Shown here piece after piece: positions 29,274 through 40,710 of a DNA stretch of 47,576 nt (positions are counted from its first letter, which is position 1; the number at the start of each line of letters is the position of its first letter). The stretch lies in NCBI RefSeq assembly GCF_019232825.1, contig NZ_JAFAND010000059.1, forward strand, positions 1 to 47,576. Direction: 5' to 3'. The notes beneath the pieces were generated by a model. It saw only the letters and a list, made by a program, of their open reading frames with translations, was not told the origin of the DNA and made no database searches. Made by a program: the position numbers and the translations under genes. Origin of the DNA: Paludibacterium sp. GTDB taxonomy: Bacteria > Pseudomonadota > Gammaproteobacteria > Burkholderiales > Chromobacteriaceae.

Positions 29274-31249
29274 TGTTGAGGAAGATCCTGATCGCCAATC
29301 GCGGCGAAATCGCCTGCCGCGTGATCAAGAGCGCGCGCGCCATGGGCATCGCCACCGTGGCGGTGCACGTGGCCGCCGATGCCGGCGCCCTGTTCGTGCG
29401 CCAGGCCGACGAAGCCTGGCATCTCGCCGGGGAGAGCTATCTGGACATCGACGGCATCCTGGCCGTGGCGCGCGCAAGCGGCGCCGATGCCATCCATCCC
29501 GGTTACGGCTTCCTATCGGAAAACCCCGCGTTCGCGCGCGCCTGCGACGCGGCTGGCATCGTCTTCATCGGCCCACGCGAAGCCGCGCTCGCCACCATGG
29601 GCTCCAAATCGGCGGCCAAGACGCTGCTGGAACAAAGCGCTATTCCTCTGGTGCCGGGTTATCACGGTGACGAGCAGACACCGCCGCGGCTGGCCGCCGA
29701 AGCCGACCGCATCGGTTACCCGGTATTGATCAAAGCCTGCAGCGGCGGCGGCGGCAAGGGCATGCGCATCGTCGCGCGGCGCGAGGACTTCGCCGCCGAG
29801 CTTGCCGCCTGTCAGCGCGAGGCCGCGGCGAGTTTCGGCGACGAGCGCGTGCTGATCGAAAAATATCTGCAGGCGCCGCGCCATATCGAGATCCAGGTGT
29901 TCGCCGACAGCCATGGCCAGTGCGTCTATCTGTTCGAGCGCGACTGCTCGGTGCAGCGCCGCCACCAGAAAGTAGTGGAAGAGGCGCCGGCGCCCGGGCT
30001 GTCGGCCGAGATGCGCCGCGCCATGGGCGAAACCGCCTGCGCGGTCGCGCGCGCGGTCGATTACCTCGGTGCCGGCACGGTCGAATTCATCGTCGACGGC
30101 GACAGCGGCGACTACTTCTTCATGGAGATGAACACCCGGCTGCAGGTCGAACATCCGGTAACGGAAATGGTCACGGGACTCGATCTGGTGGCGTGGCAGA
30201 TCCGTGTCGCGCAAGGCGAGCCGCTGCCGCTGACCCAGGCGCAATTGACCTTGCAAGGCCACGCCATCGAGGCGCGGCTGTATGCCGAAGATCCGCAGGC
30301 CGGCTTTCTGCCCTCCTGCGGCACGCTCACCCATTGGCAGCCGCCCGCCCTCACGGAGGGGGTGCGCATCGACACCGGCGTCAGCGGCGGCGACACCATC
30401 ACGCCGCTGTTCGACCCGATGCTGGCCAAGCTGATCGTCTGGGGACCGACGCGCGACGAAGCGTTGGCGCGCATGGCGCAAGCACTGGCCGCCTTCCAGG
30501 TGGACGGCGTGATGACCAATTTCGGCTTTTTGCACAAGCTGATTACCCACCCGGCATTTTGTAACGGTATAGTGGATACAGGTTTCATCGAGCGCCACCA
30601 AGCGGCGCTGTTGCCGCCCCGCTTGCCACCCGCCCCCACCGCGCTGGCCCTGTTGGCCCTGGCGGACACCCTGGCGGCGCAACCGGCCGGCACGGGCGCC
30701 TGGGATGGCGCCCTGCCCGGCTGGCGGCTCGGCGGCGCTGCGGCGACGCGGCACTGGACCTACCGCTGGCGCGACGAAACGCACGCCGTCACCGTCAGCC
30801 GCCAAAATGGCGCTTGCCGGATAGAGGCCGGCGGGGAAACGTTCGTCGTCGCCGATGCGCAATGGCAGGCGCCGCGGCTGACGGCGCGCCTGAACAGCCA
30901 ACGCCTCGCCGCCACGGTGCTCGCGCGCGGCGCGGCGCGCACGCTGTTCTGGCAAGGGGAGCGCTGGACGCTGACCTGGGACGATCCGCTGGTGGCGGAT
31001 GCCGCCCACGCCCAGGACAGCGGCCACCTGCGCGCGCCGATGCCGGGACGGGTGGTGGCGTTGTGCGCCGAGGCCGGCGTCCGCGTAAAGAAAGGGACGG
31101 CGCTTTTGATCATGGAAGCGATGAAGATGGAGCACACCCTTTTCGCTCCGGCGGACGGCCAAGTCGGCGCCTACCACTTCGCGCCCGGCGCGCAAGTGGC
31201 CGAAGGCATGGATTTGCTGGATTTCGAAGCACAGGACGACACACCATGA
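29273..31249 (+). CDS. liuD: Methylcrotonyl-CoA carboxylase alpha (biotin-containing) subunit
   Basis: Biotin carboxylase plus biotin-carrier subunit, 658 residues. The ATP-grasp domain (about 1-445) begins LRKILIANRGEIACRVI and contains IKACSGGGGKGMRIV, ERDCSVQRRHQKVVEEAP and FMEMNTRLQVEHPVTE. A linker leads to the C-terminal biotinyl domain, with biotin-accepting Lys618 in MEAMKMEHT. Works with LiuB. Its stop overlaps the liuE start (ATGA). Confidence 0.96.
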   Translation: MLRKILIANRGEIACRVIKSARAMGIATVAVHVAADAGALFVRQADEAWHLAGESYLDIDGILAVARASGADAIHPGYGFLSENPAFARACDAAGIVFIGPREAALATMGSKSAAKTLLEQSAIPLVPGYHGDEQTPPRLAAEADRIGYPVLIKACSGGGGKGMRIVARREDFAAELAACQREAAASFGDERVLIEKYLQAPRHIEIQVFADSHGQCVYLFERDCSVQRRHQKVVEEAPAPGLSAEMRRAMGETACAVARAVDYLGAGTVEFIVDGDSGDYFFMEMNTRLQVEHPVTEMVTGLDLVAWQIRVAQGEPLPLTQAQLTLQGHAIEARLYAEDPQAGFLPSCGTLTHWQPPALTEGVRIDTGVSGGDTITPLFDPMLAKLIVWGPTRDEALARMAQALAAFQVDGVMTNFGFLHKLITHPAFCNGIVDTGFIERHQAALLPPRLPPAPTALALLALADTLAAQPAGTGAWDGALPGWRLGGAAATRHWTYRWRDETHAVTVSRQNGACRIEAGGETFVVADAQWQAPRLTARLNSQRLAATVLARGAARTLFWQGERWTLTWDDPLVADAAHAQDSGHLRAPMPGRVVALCAEAGVRVKKGTALLIMEAMKMEHTLFAPADGQVGAYHFAPGAQVAEGMDLLDFEAQDDTP

Positions 31250-32156
31250 CCGACCGCGTCAGAATTGTCGAAGTCGGCCCGCGCGACGGCCTGCAAAACG
31301 AGGCGCGCGCCTTGACGGCCGACGAACGCGTCACGCTGATCCACCGGCTAGGCGACGCCGGGCTGACCGAGATCGAGGCGGGCGCAATGGTCTCGCCCAG
31401 CCGCATACCGCAGATGAGCGGCTCGGACGCGGTATTGTCGCGCCTGACCCACGACGGCGGACGGCGCTACCCGGTGCTGGTGCCAAACCTCAAGGGGCTG
31501 GACGCGGCGCTCGCGGCCGGTGCGCGCGACATCGCCGTGTTCGGGGCTGCCAGCGAAACCTTCAGCCAGCGCAACATCCAGTGCGGCATCGAGGAGAGCC
31601 TGCGCCGTTTCGAGCCCGTGGTGGCCCGGGCGCGCGACTTGGGCCTGCGGGTGCGCGGCTATGTCTCCTGCGTGGCGGGCTGTCCTTATGAAGGCGCCAT
31701 CGCGCCGGGCAAGGTGGCCGACGTGGCACACGCGCTCTACCTGATGGGCTGCGAAGAGATTTCGCTGGGCGACACCATCGGCATCGGCACGCCGTCGAGC
31801 ATCTTGGCGATGCTCGACGCGGTGGGCCGCCGCGTGCCGATGCGCCACCTCGCCGGCCACTATCACGACACGCGCGGCATGGCGCTGGCCAACATCTTCG
31901 CTTCATTGCAAGCCGGCGTGCGCTGTTTCGACGCCTCGGTCGGCGGTCTGGGCGGCTGTCCTTACGCGGACGGCGCCTCGGGCAACGTCGCCACCGAGGA
32001 GGTCGTCTACCTGCTGCACGGCATGGGCTATCAAACCGGCATCGACCTCAAGGCGCTGGTGCGGACCGCCTGGTGGGCATGCGGGCTGCTGGGCACCGAA
32101 CCCGCCAGCAAACTGGCGCACGCGTTGAAAAACGCGCACGCGGCAAAGGAGGCGTC

Positions 32157-32160
<4 letters not shown>
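31246..32160 (+). CDS. liuE: Hydroxymethylglutaryl-CoA lyase
   Basis: Splits HMG-CoA into acetyl-CoA and acetoacetate, ending the liu pathway. The 304-residue TIM-barrel protein has VGPRDGLQNE at the N-terminus, GYVSCVAGCPYEG, the metal-binding HYHDTRGMALAN, and the signature ASVGGLGGCPYADGASGN with the active-site Cys. Starts inside the liuD end and overlaps the next gene by ATGA. Confidence 0.96.
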
Positions 32161-34121
<1,961 letters not shown>

Positions 34122-34130
34122 GTGGGGGAG

Positions 34131-34234
34131 TCGGGAGTGGGGAGTAGGGCGCACTCGCCGAAGGCAGTGCGCCACCGAGGTTTGGCGCAATGTCGCGCGT
34201 TGCGCGTCGATTGCGCCCTACTCCCTACTCCCGA
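34131..34234. repeat. REP-like inverted element (two opposed hairpins with 23-bp terminal repeats)
   Basis: The outer ends, 34131-34153 and 34212-34234, are inverted repeats matching at 22 of 23 positions (core GGGAGTAGGGCGCA). Each end leads into its own hairpin. The left one pairs GGCGCACT with AGTGCGCC and has an inner GCC-GAA-GGC. The right one, read on the minus strand, pairs GGCGCAAT with ATTGCGCC. Each has a GTAG just outside the stem, the head motif of REP sequences mobilised by RAYT transposases. No transposase is in the window. The right end supplies the last codons and stop of the glycosyltransferase gene. Confidence 0.75.
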
Positions 34235-35856
34235 ACCCGCCGCTCAAGCACGTAGACTTCGCTGTCCTCGCGCGGTCGGCTACCCTGCCACAAGACTTGC
34301 CATGCAGGGTCCGGCGCCACACTGTGCGGGCGCACCGACAAGCGCAGCGCGCAGGCGGCCGGATCGGTGACAAGCGTCATATCGGCGAAGTACTGCCAGC
34401 TCATCCGCCCGATCCAATTCTCCTTCGACGTCGATACGCAGCCGGCACCGGCGGGCAGGTGGCGCACCATGTCAGCCACCACCGGGCGGTAACTCTTGAG
34501 CGCGTCGAGCCAAGGCAGCCACAACGTGCCGGCCAAGCCCCAGAACAAGGTAATGCCGGCCGCCCAGTTGGTGACCGCCTGCCTGCCGCGCAGATGGCGC
34601 CGTGTCAGTGCCCAAATCCATACCAGCGTGGCAAACAGCGCGGCCAGCGCCATCGGAATGGAAACGGTCGGCACATAGTACGGGCTGAAGTAATGCGCCC
34701 GCCCGGCAAGCCGCTCGGGCCAGCCGAAGTTCATCGCCGCCCAGCCGAACCAGATCAGCAAGCCGAAGAAACCGAACGTCATCAGCCCAAACCAGTTGAG
34801 CGCGGCGGCGGCGCCGCGTCGCAACGTATCGAGTTCGATGGCCGCCAACAGCGTCAACGGCAACAACAGCGGCATGGTGTTCTTGGTTTCCTGCACCCCG
34901 GACAAAGTAAGCAGCAAGATGAACACGACGAAGAACAGCCCAGGCAATTGCATCATCGGCTGGTCGAAGCGGCGGCGGCGATACACGGTCCAGCCCGCCA
35001 ACGGCCACGCCGGCCAGGCGTACCATAGCGAGGTTTTGAAGTAGTAGCCGAAGCCATGGAATAGATCGGGCCGGGCGAAACCGGCGATCTCGCCGAGCGC
35101 GTCGTTGCTCCACCAAAGCTGGAACAGCGCCGGATAATAGCGGGCGAAGGCCACCGGCCACACCAGCAGCAACGGCAAGCCGCACAGCAGCGCCATGGCC
35201 ACCGTGGTGGCATAGCGCTTGTTGCGCCAAGCGGGGAATATCGGCAGCAACACCACCACGGCCCACAAGAGCGACAGATCGAGCAGGCTCGAGGAGAGAA
35301 ACAGCACAGTGCTGGCGAGTGCCAGCAGCGCGCCGGACAAGGCCGGCAGACGCGTGCACAGCGTCAACGCATAGAGAGCGGCGGCGTACCCGGCGAAAGC
35401 GGCCACGCTCGAAGTCATCTGGTGCCCGGTATCGATCAGGCCGATGCAGCCGATCAAGATCAGCACGGCGCTACGGCCATGGCGGCGACCGATCAGCTCG
35501 CGCCCGGCGCCGCCCACGCACCATAGCGCCATGGCCATGAAAAACGGCGTGGCGAGCCGCGCCGCGTCATGCGCCGGCAACGCCCAAGGCGATAGGAACC
35601 GCACGAACACGCTGGCCACCCAGTAATACAGCGGCGGCGTATCGAGCCAGGGGGTCCCCTGAATCGTCGGCACCAGCCAATGGCCGTGCTGAAGCATATC
35701 CAGCACCACGGCCAGCACGTACGGCTCATCCGGCTTCCAGGGATCGTGACCGAGCACGGTCGGCCATAGCCAAATAAAGGCCAAGAGCAATAACACCCAC
35801 GGCTTTTCAGTCGGGCGCGGCAGTTGATTCCGATCGTTGGGGGAGAAAGTCAGCAT
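34225..35856 (-). CDS. ArnT/PMT-like glycosyltransferase (GT39/GT83 family) membrane protein
   Basis: A 543-residue inner-membrane protein with roughly 12 hydrophobic segments and an N-terminal periplasmic-loop motif HDPWKPDEPYVLAVV, whose Asp-Glu pair matches the catalytic site of ArnT/PMT-type enzymes using polyprenyl-phosphate sugars. A PPLYYWVAS segment follows. The soluble C-terminal part is periplasmic. Likely transfers a sugar to lipid A, glycan or protein, but donor and acceptor cannot be read, and no arn genes are near. Its last codons and TAG stop lie within the REP-like element, so the original C-terminus may have differed. Confidence 0.82.
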   Translation of the reverse strand: MLTFSPNDRNQLPRPTEKPWVLLLLAFIWLWPTVLGHDPWKPDEPYVLAVVLDMLQHGHWLVPTIQGTPWLDTPPLYYWVASVFVRFLSPWALPAHDAARLATPFFMAMALWCVGGAGRELIGRRHGRSAVLILIGCIGLIDTGHQMTSSVAAFAGYAAALYALTLCTRLPALSGALLALASTVLFLSSSLLDLSLLWAVVVLLPIFPAWRNKRYATTVAMALLCGLPLLLVWPVAFARYYPALFQLWWSNDALGEIAGFARPDLFHGFGYYFKTSLWYAWPAWPLAGWTVYRRRRFDQPMMQLPGLFFVVFILLLTLSGVQETKNTMPLLLPLTLLAAIELDTLRRGAAAALNWFGLMTFGFFGLLIWFGWAAMNFGWPERLAGRAHYFSPYYVPTVSIPMALAALFATLVWIWALTRRHLRGRQAVTNWAAGITLFWGLAGTLWLPWLDALKSYRPVVADMVRHLPAGAGCVSTSKENWIGRMSWQYFADMTLVTDPAACALRLSVRPHSVAPDPAWQVLWQGSRPREDSEVYVLERRVRE

Positions 35857-35919
35857 GCGCGTAAAGCGAGGTGGCGAACGTGGGACGCTAGCTTAGCATG
35901 GTTGCGCAGAAATGAGAAA

Positions 35920-35941
35920 AGGCAGCCCTGAGGCTGCCTTG
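35920..35941 (-). terminator. Terminator after rpmE
   Basis: Perfect 9-bp stem AAGGCAGCC/GGCTGCCTT (35920-35928 with 35933-35941), tetraloop, followed on the minus strand by TTCTC. It lies 24 bases past the rpmE stop and before the glycosyltransferase start. Confidence 0.8.
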
Positions 35942-35965
35942 CGGTCATGCTTTGGCGCGAAAAAA

Positions 35966-36184
35966 TCAGCCGCGCTTGAAGAAGTTGCCGAACTTCTGGT
36001 TGAACTTGTCAACGCGGCCGGCGGTGTCGACGATCTTCTGCTTACCGGTGTAGAACGGGTGGCAGCTCGAGCACACTTCAATGTGGAAACTATCTTTGGT
36101 CATCGTCGACTTGGTCGTGAAGGTGTTACCGCACGAGCAGGTCACGTTGACGTCTTTGTAATCCGGATGAATATCGGTCTTCAT
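35966..36184 (-). CDS. rpmE: 50S ribosomal protein L31 (zinc-binding C+ form)
   Basis: A 72-residue ribosomal protein bridging the subunits. The zinc ligands are intact: C-x-C in VTCSCGNTF and C-x2-C in [12 protein letters not shown], so this is the zinc-loaded C+ paralogue rather than the zinc-free form used in starvation. ATG 36184 has AAAGGGAAA upstream; a longer in-frame reading to 36379 is rejected. It has its own promoter and a leader hairpin, and its own terminator. Confidence 0.97.
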   Translation of the reverse strand: MKTDIHPDYKDVNVTCSCGNTFTTKSTMTKDSFHIEVCSSCHPFYTGKQKIVDTAGRVDKFNQKFGNFFKRG

Positions 36185-36201
36185 AATTTTCCCTTTACTC
36201 G

Positions 36202-36224
36202 GGTACAGGGGTTTTGCCTGTACC
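36202..36224 (-). promoter_or_regulatory. Candidate rpmE leader hairpin
   Basis: Perfect 8-bp inverted repeat GGTACAGG/CCTGTACC (36202-36209 with 36217-36224) with a 7-base loop, inside the predicted ~51-nt rpmE leader and just upstream of the ribosome site (about 36187-36195). L31 leaders that mediate autoregulation are described in several bacterial groups; this one is a candidate by position only. Confidence 0.45.
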
Positions 36225-36241
36225 GCTTGACGAAACAGCGG

Positions 36242-36270
36242 ATTATCCGCCGATTGCGCCCGCTTGACAA
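36242..36270 (-). promoter_or_regulatory. Promoter of rpmE
   Basis: On the minus strand TTGTCA (36270-36265) and GATAAT (36247-36242) are separated by exactly 17 bases; both differ from consensus at one position. It lies in the 101-base cysS-rpmE gap and predicts a start near 36235. Confidence 0.75.
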
Positions 36271-36285
36271 GCACTTCGGCAAAGC

Positions 36286-37659
36286 CTAGCCACGACGCCA
36301 GGTGGTGCCGCCCGCGCCATCTTCCAAAATCACGCCGGCGGCGGTCAGTTCGTCGCGGATGCGGTCCGACTCGGCCCAATCCTTACGGGTGCGCGCCAAA
36401 CGGCGCGCCTCGATGCGCGCCTCGATCTCGGCGGCCGGCATCTGCCCGTCGCCACCCTGCCCGCCTTGCAAGAAGGCCTGCGGATCGCGGCCTAACAGGC
36501 CGAGCACGCCGGCAAGCGCCTTCAGCAGACCGGCAAGCGTCGCGGACTGGCTCTTGTGCACTTCGCCCGCCAGATCGAACAATACCGCCATCGCTTCAAC
36601 GGTATTGAAATCGTCGTCCATCGCTTCCTTGAAGCGCACGGCATACTCGCTGTGCCAATCCAGCGGCACATCCACCGGCGGCACGTTCTTCAGCGCGGTG
36701 TACAAGCGGGTCAGCGCGGCGCGCGCGTCGTCCAGATGCGCGTCGGAATAGTTGAGCGGGCTGCGGTAATGCGCGCGCAGGATGAAGAAGCGCACCACCT
36801 CCGGGTCGTACTTGGCCAACACCTCGCGAATGGTGAAGAAGTTGCCCAGCGACTTGGACATCTTCTCGTCGTCGACACGAATGAAGCCGTTGTGCATCCA
36901 GTAGTTGACGAAGGTATGGCCGTGCGCGCCCTCGGACTGGGCGATCTCGTTCTCGTGGTGCGGGAACTGCAGGTCGGCGCCGCCGCCATGAATGTCGAAA
37001 TGCGTGCCCAGCAGGTGTTCGCTCATCACCGAGCACTCGATGTGCCAGCCCGGGCGGCCCGGGCCCCACGGCGACGCCCACGACGGCTCGCCGGGCTTCG
37101 CCGCTTTCCACAGCACGAAGTCCATCGGGTCGCGCTTGTGCGGATCGACCTCGACGCGCTCGCCGGCGCGCAGGTCTTCCAGGCTTTTGCCCGAAAGACG
37201 GCCGTAGTCGGCAAAGGCGTGCACCGCGTAGTACACGTCGCCGTTGTCGGCGGCGTAGGCGTGGCCGTTGGCGATCAGCGCCTCGATCATCCGGATCATG
37301 CCGGGCACGTAGGCGGTGGCGCGCGGCTCATGGTCGGGGCGCTCGACGCCCAGCGCGGCGCTATCCTCGTTCATGGCGGCGATGAAACGCTGCGTCAATT
37401 CGCCGATCGATTCGCCGTTCTCGGCGGCACGGCGAATGATCTTGTCGTCGATGTCGGTGATGTTGCGCACATAGTTGACCTGGTAGCCCGAGGCGCGCAG
37501 CCAGCGCGCCACCATGTCGAACACCACCATCACCCGCGCGTGGCCCAGATGGCAGAAGTCGTACACGGTCATGCCGCAGACGTACATGCGCACCTTGTTC
37601 GGCTCGAGCGGCGTGAAGACCTCTTTATGACGGGTCATCGTATTGTGGAGTTTCAGCAT
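36286..37659 (-). CDS. cysS: Cysteinyl-tRNA synthetase
   Basis: Class I synthetase charging tRNA-Cys, 457 residues. The HIGH-type motif is in FCHLGHARV (residues 35-43), preceded by the zinc-ligand Cys28 of VCGMTVYD. The zinc and cysteine region includes [14 protein letters not shown] and [20 protein letters not shown]. The KMSKS loop is [12 protein letters not shown]. The C-terminal anticodon-binding part is complete. It starts 3 bases after glnS ends, so glnS and cysS are probably co-transcribed. Confidence 0.98.
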   Translation of the reverse strand: MLKLHNTMTRHKEVFTPLEPNKVRMYVCGMTVYDFCHLGHARVMVVFDMVARWLRASGYQVNYVRNITDIDDKIIRRAAENGESIGELTQRFIAAMNEDSAALGVERPDHEPRATAYVPGMIRMIEALIANGHAYAADNGDVYYAVHAFADYGRLSGKSLEDLRAGERVEVDPHKRDPMDFVLWKAAKPGEPSWASPWGPGRPGWHIECSVMSEHLLGTHFDIHGGGADLQFPHHENEIAQSEGAHGHTFVNYWMHNGFIRVDDEKMSKSLGNFFTIREVLAKYDPEVVRFFILRAHYRSPLNYSDAHLDDARAALTRLYTALKNVPPVDVPLDWHSEYAVRFKEAMDDDFNTVEAMAVLFDLAGEVHKSQSATLAGLLKALAGVLGLLGRDPQAFLQGGQGGDGQMPAAEIEARIEARRLARTRKDWAESDRIRDELTAAGVILEDGAGGTTWRRG

Positions 37660-37662
37660 CGC

Positions 37663-39348
37663 TTACTTGCTCCAGGTGTCGCGTAGACCCACCGCGCGAT
37701 TGAACACGGCCTTCTTGCCCGGCTGATGGTCGAAGCGGTCGGCCACGAAATAGCCCAGACGCTCGAACTGATAACGGGTCTCCGCCGGCGCGTCGAGCGC
37801 GGCCGCTTCCAGATAGCCCGTGGTCACGGTCAGCGAATTGGCGTTCAGGAATTGGCGGAAGTCGACATATTCGCCATCCTCGCCGCGCACCGCGTCCGGG
37901 CGCGGTTCGGTGAACAGCCGATCATAGAGCCGCACCTCGGCTTCGACCGCGTGAGACGCGCTGACCCAATGGACCACGCCCTTGACCTTGCGGCCCTCGG
38001 GGTTCTTGCCAAGCGTGTCATGGTCGATCGAGCACTTGAGCTCGACCACCTCGCCCGCCGCGTCCTTGACCACCTCGTCGCACTTGATCACGTAGGAATA
38101 GCGCAGGCGCACCTCGCCGCCCGGCGTCAGCCGCTGCCAGCCCTTGGGCGGCACTTCGGCGAAATCGTCGCGCTCGATCCAGATTTCGCGCGCGATCGGC
38201 ACGTCGCGCTCGCCGAATTCCTCATGGTGCGGATGATACGGCGCGCTGCGCGAGGCGCTCACGCCCTCGGCGAAGTTCGTCAGCGTCACCTTGATCGGGT
38301 TGAGCACCGCCATGATGCGCGGCGCCTCGGCTTCCAGGCTCTCGCGCACCGCGCCTTCCAGCACGCTCATGTCGATGATGTTGACGCTCTTGGAGATGCC
38401 GATGCGTTGCGCGAACAAGCGGATGCCGGCCGGGCTGTAGCCGCGGCGGCGCATCCCTTCGATCGTCGGCATGCGCGGGTCGTCCCAGCCGCTGACGAGG
38501 CCTTCGGTCACCAGCGCGTTGAGCTTGCGCTTGGAGGTCAGCGTCGACAGCATTTCCAGGCGGGAAAACTCGTACTGGCGCGGATGACAGGGCACGTCGA
38601 TATGGTCCAGCACCCAATCGTACAGCGGGCGATGATCCTCGAACTCGAGCGTGCACAGCGAATGGGTGATGCCTTCGAGCGCGTCGGAAATACAGTGGGT
38701 GTAGTCGTACATCGGGTAGATGCACCACTTGTCGCCGGTGCGGTGATGATGCACGCGGCGGATGCGGTAGATCACCGGGTCGCGCAGATTGACGTTGCCC
38801 GAGGCCATGTCGATCTTCAGTCGCAGCGTTTTGCTGCCGTCGGGGAATTCGCCGTCTTTCATGCGCGAGAACTGATCGAGGTTCTCCGCCACGCTGCGAT
38901 TGCGGTACGGGCTGTCGCGGCCCGGCTCGGTCAGGCTGCCGCGATATTCGCGCATCTCTTCCGGCGTCAGCTCGCAGACATAAGCGTGGCCCGCCTGGAT
39001 CAGCGCCACGGCATAGCCGTACAGGGCGTCGAAATAGTCGGAGGCATAGCGCACGTTGCCATCCCATTGATAACCGAGCCAACGGATGCTGTCCTGGATC
39101 GAACGCACGTATTCGTCGGACTCTTTCTCCGGGTTGGTATCGTCCATGCGCAAATGGCAGTGGCCGTGATAATCGTCGGCCAGGCCGAAATTCAGGCAGA
39201 TCGACTTGGCGTGACCGACGTGCAGGTAGCCGTTCGGCTCCGGCGGAAAGCGGGTGACGATGGCGGCGTGCTTACCGCTGGCCAAATCCTCGTCGATGAT
39301 GGAGCGGATGAAATTGCTGACGACAGGCGTGTTATTTTCCGTGCTCAT
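37663..39348 (-). CDS. glnS: Glutaminyl-tRNA synthetase
   Basis: Class I synthetase charging tRNA-Gln, 561 residues, showing that this organism does not rely only on the GatCAB route. The HIGH-type motif is in [16 protein letters not shown] near residue 40, DDTNPEKE follows, and the KMSKS equivalent is [12 protein letters not shown]. The C-terminal beta-barrel anticodon domain is present. The ATG has only a weak ribosome site. A TACAAT -10-like box lies upstream at about 39393-39398 without a good -35. Confidence 0.97.
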   Translation of the reverse strand: MSTENNTPVVSNFIRSIIDEDLASGKHAAIVTRFPPEPNGYLHVGHAKSICLNFGLADDYHGHCHLRMDDTNPEKESDEYVRSIQDSIRWLGYQWDGNVRYASDYFDALYGYAVALIQAGHAYVCELTPEEMREYRGSLTEPGRDSPYRNRSVAENLDQFSRMKDGEFPDGSKTLRLKIDMASGNVNLRDPVIYRIRRVHHHRTGDKWCIYPMYDYTHCISDALEGITHSLCTLEFEDHRPLYDWVLDHIDVPCHPRQYEFSRLEMLSTLTSKRKLNALVTEGLVSGWDDPRMPTIEGMRRRGYSPAGIRLFAQRIGISKSVNIIDMSVLEGAVRESLEAEAPRIMAVLNPIKVTLTNFAEGVSASRSAPYHPHHEEFGERDVPIAREIWIERDDFAEVPPKGWQRLTPGGEVRLRYSYVIKCDEVVKDAAGEVVELKCSIDHDTLGKNPEGRKVKGVVHWVSASHAVEAEVRLYDRLFTEPRPDAVRGEDGEYVDFRQFLNANSLTVTTGYLEAAALDAPAETRYQFERLGYFVADRFDHQPGKKAVFNRAVGLRDTWSK

Positions 39349-39466
39349 TATCTGTTCAGTTGCCGGTTAATGCGTAATTGGTCGATTGTACCCGATTTGC
39401 GCAGACAAAATCAGGCCGACTTTTTATGACAAAACTCTATCGACGCCGGGATAGCAACGCAGTAGC

Positions 39467-40552
39467 ATGACATTATCCATATTGATGAAGTGGATATTCG
39501 CCATGACCCGAGACCCGTCCGCCCCGGCCCCTACCGCCGATACCATCGCGCCAACGCCCGCCGCCGCACCCAAAGCACGCACCCGGCCCTCGCCTCAATC
39601 CACGTCCCGCTTGCAAGCGAACCGGGCCGAGCGCGCCGCCGCCGCCCGCGCCGAGGCCGCGCGCGAAATCGAGGCCATCAGCCAATCGCCAATGGCGCTG
39701 AAGATCGCCCATGCGCCGCGCGGTTCGTCGGAAGACAGCACCACCGCGCCGCTGCCGGCCGACTATCCGTACAAAACCCGCATGCGCCGGCCGGAGTATG
39801 AGCGCATCAAGGCCGACCTGCAGATCGAACTATTGAAAGTGCAGAACTGGGTCAGGGAGTCGGGCCAACGCATCGTCATCCTGTTCGAGGGGCGCGACGC
39901 CGCCGGCAAAGGCGGCACCATCAAGCGCTTCATGGAGCACCTCAACCCGCGCAGCGCGCGCGTGGTGGCGTTGGAGAAGCCGACCGAGGTGGAGCATGGT
40001 CAGTGGTACTTCCAGCGCTATGTGCAGCATCTGCCGACCGCCGGTGAAATGGTGTTCTTCGACCGCTCGTGGTACAACCGCGCCGGGGTCGAGCGCGTGA
40101 TGAGCTTCTGTACCCCCAACGAATACCTGGAGTTTTTGCGTCAGACGCCGGAATTCGAGCGCATGCTGGTCAATAGCGGCCTCAGGCTGTTCAAGTACTG
40201 GTTCTCCGTCAGCCAGGAAGAACAGCTGCGCCGCTTCGTCTCGCGCCGCGACGACCCGCTCAAGCGCTGGAAGCTGTCGCCGATCGACATTCAGTCGCTC
40301 GACCATTGGGACGACTACACCGCGGCCAAAAAGGCGATGTTCTTTCACACCGACACCGCCGATGCGCCTTGGACGGTGATCAAGGCCGACGACAAGAAGC
40401 GCGCGCGGCTCAATTGCATCCGCCATTTCCTGTGGCAACTGCCCTACCCCGACAAGAACACCCGCGCCGTCTACGCGCCGGACGCGCTGCTCACCGGGCC
40501 GACGTCCAACATCATCGGCGAGCAGGACAACCACGTCATCGATCACTTTTAG
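39467..40552 (+). CDS. ppk2: Polyphosphate kinase 2 family protein
   Basis: Uses polyphosphate to phosphorylate nucleotides, or the reverse, with preference unknown. The 361-residue product has an Ala/Pro/Arg-rich N-terminal extension (about 1-95) and a PPK2 core with Walker A in FEGRDAAGKGGTIKRF and lid/Walker B FFDRSWYNRAGVERVM. RWKLSPIDIQSLDHWDDYT and the C-terminal NHVIDHF are typical. In-frame ATGs at 39485 and 39503 are alternative starts, and no start has a strong ribosome site. The gene is isolated, divergent from glnS and convergent with accD. Confidence 0.93.
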   Translation: MTLSILMKWIFAMTRDPSAPAPTADTIAPTPAAAPKARTRPSPQSTSRLQANRAERAAAARAEAAREIEAISQSPMALKIAHAPRGSSEDSTTAPLPADYPYKTRMRRPEYERIKADLQIELLKVQNWVRESGQRIVILFEGRDAAGKGGTIKRFMEHLNPRSARVVALEKPTEVEHGQWYFQRYVQHLPTAGEMVFFDRSWYNRAGVERVMSFCTPNEYLEFLRQTPEFERMLVNSGLRLFKYWFSVSQEEQLRRFVSRRDDPLKRWKLSPIDIQSLDHWDDYTAAKKAMFFHTDTADAPWTVIKADDKKRARLNCIRHFLWQLPYPDKNTRAVYAPDALLTGPTSNIIGEQDNHVIDHF

Positions 40553-40566
40553 GAATCCCGCGGCGT

Positions 40567-40640
40567 TGGCGCAATGCCGCGCGTTGCACGGCGATTGCGC
40601 CCTACAATCAAGGATGCTCGCGTAGGGTGCAGTCGCCGAA
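40567..40640. repeat. Second REP-like locus (one full hairpin, one half copy)
   Basis: The full copy (40605 down to about 40567 on the minus strand) starts GTAGGGCGCAATCGCC and folds with GGCGCAAT/ATTGCGCC and an inner GCCG/CGGC. Its sequence closely matches the right half of the element at 34182-34222. About 17 bases on, a plus-strand fragment begins GTAGGGTGCAGTCGCCGAA (40622-40640) and stops at the loop, so it is half a unit related to the left arm of the first locus. It lies between ppk2 and accD. Confidence 0.7.
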
Positions 40641-40663
40641 ACTAAAGATCAATCATCAGAAAA

Positions 40664-40695
40664 AAAACAAGGCGGGCAAACGCCCGCCTTGTTTT
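40664..40695 (-). terminator. Terminator after accD (bidirectional capacity)
   Basis: Perfect 14-bp stem (40664-40677 with 40682-40695), core CAAGGCGGGC/GCCCGCCTTG, tetraloop, followed on the minus strand by a run of Ts (the plus-strand A run at 40661-40667). It ends the fimV-to-accD unit and faces ppk2. Confidence 0.92.
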
Positions 40696-40710
40696 CCGCG
40701 ACATCGGCGC

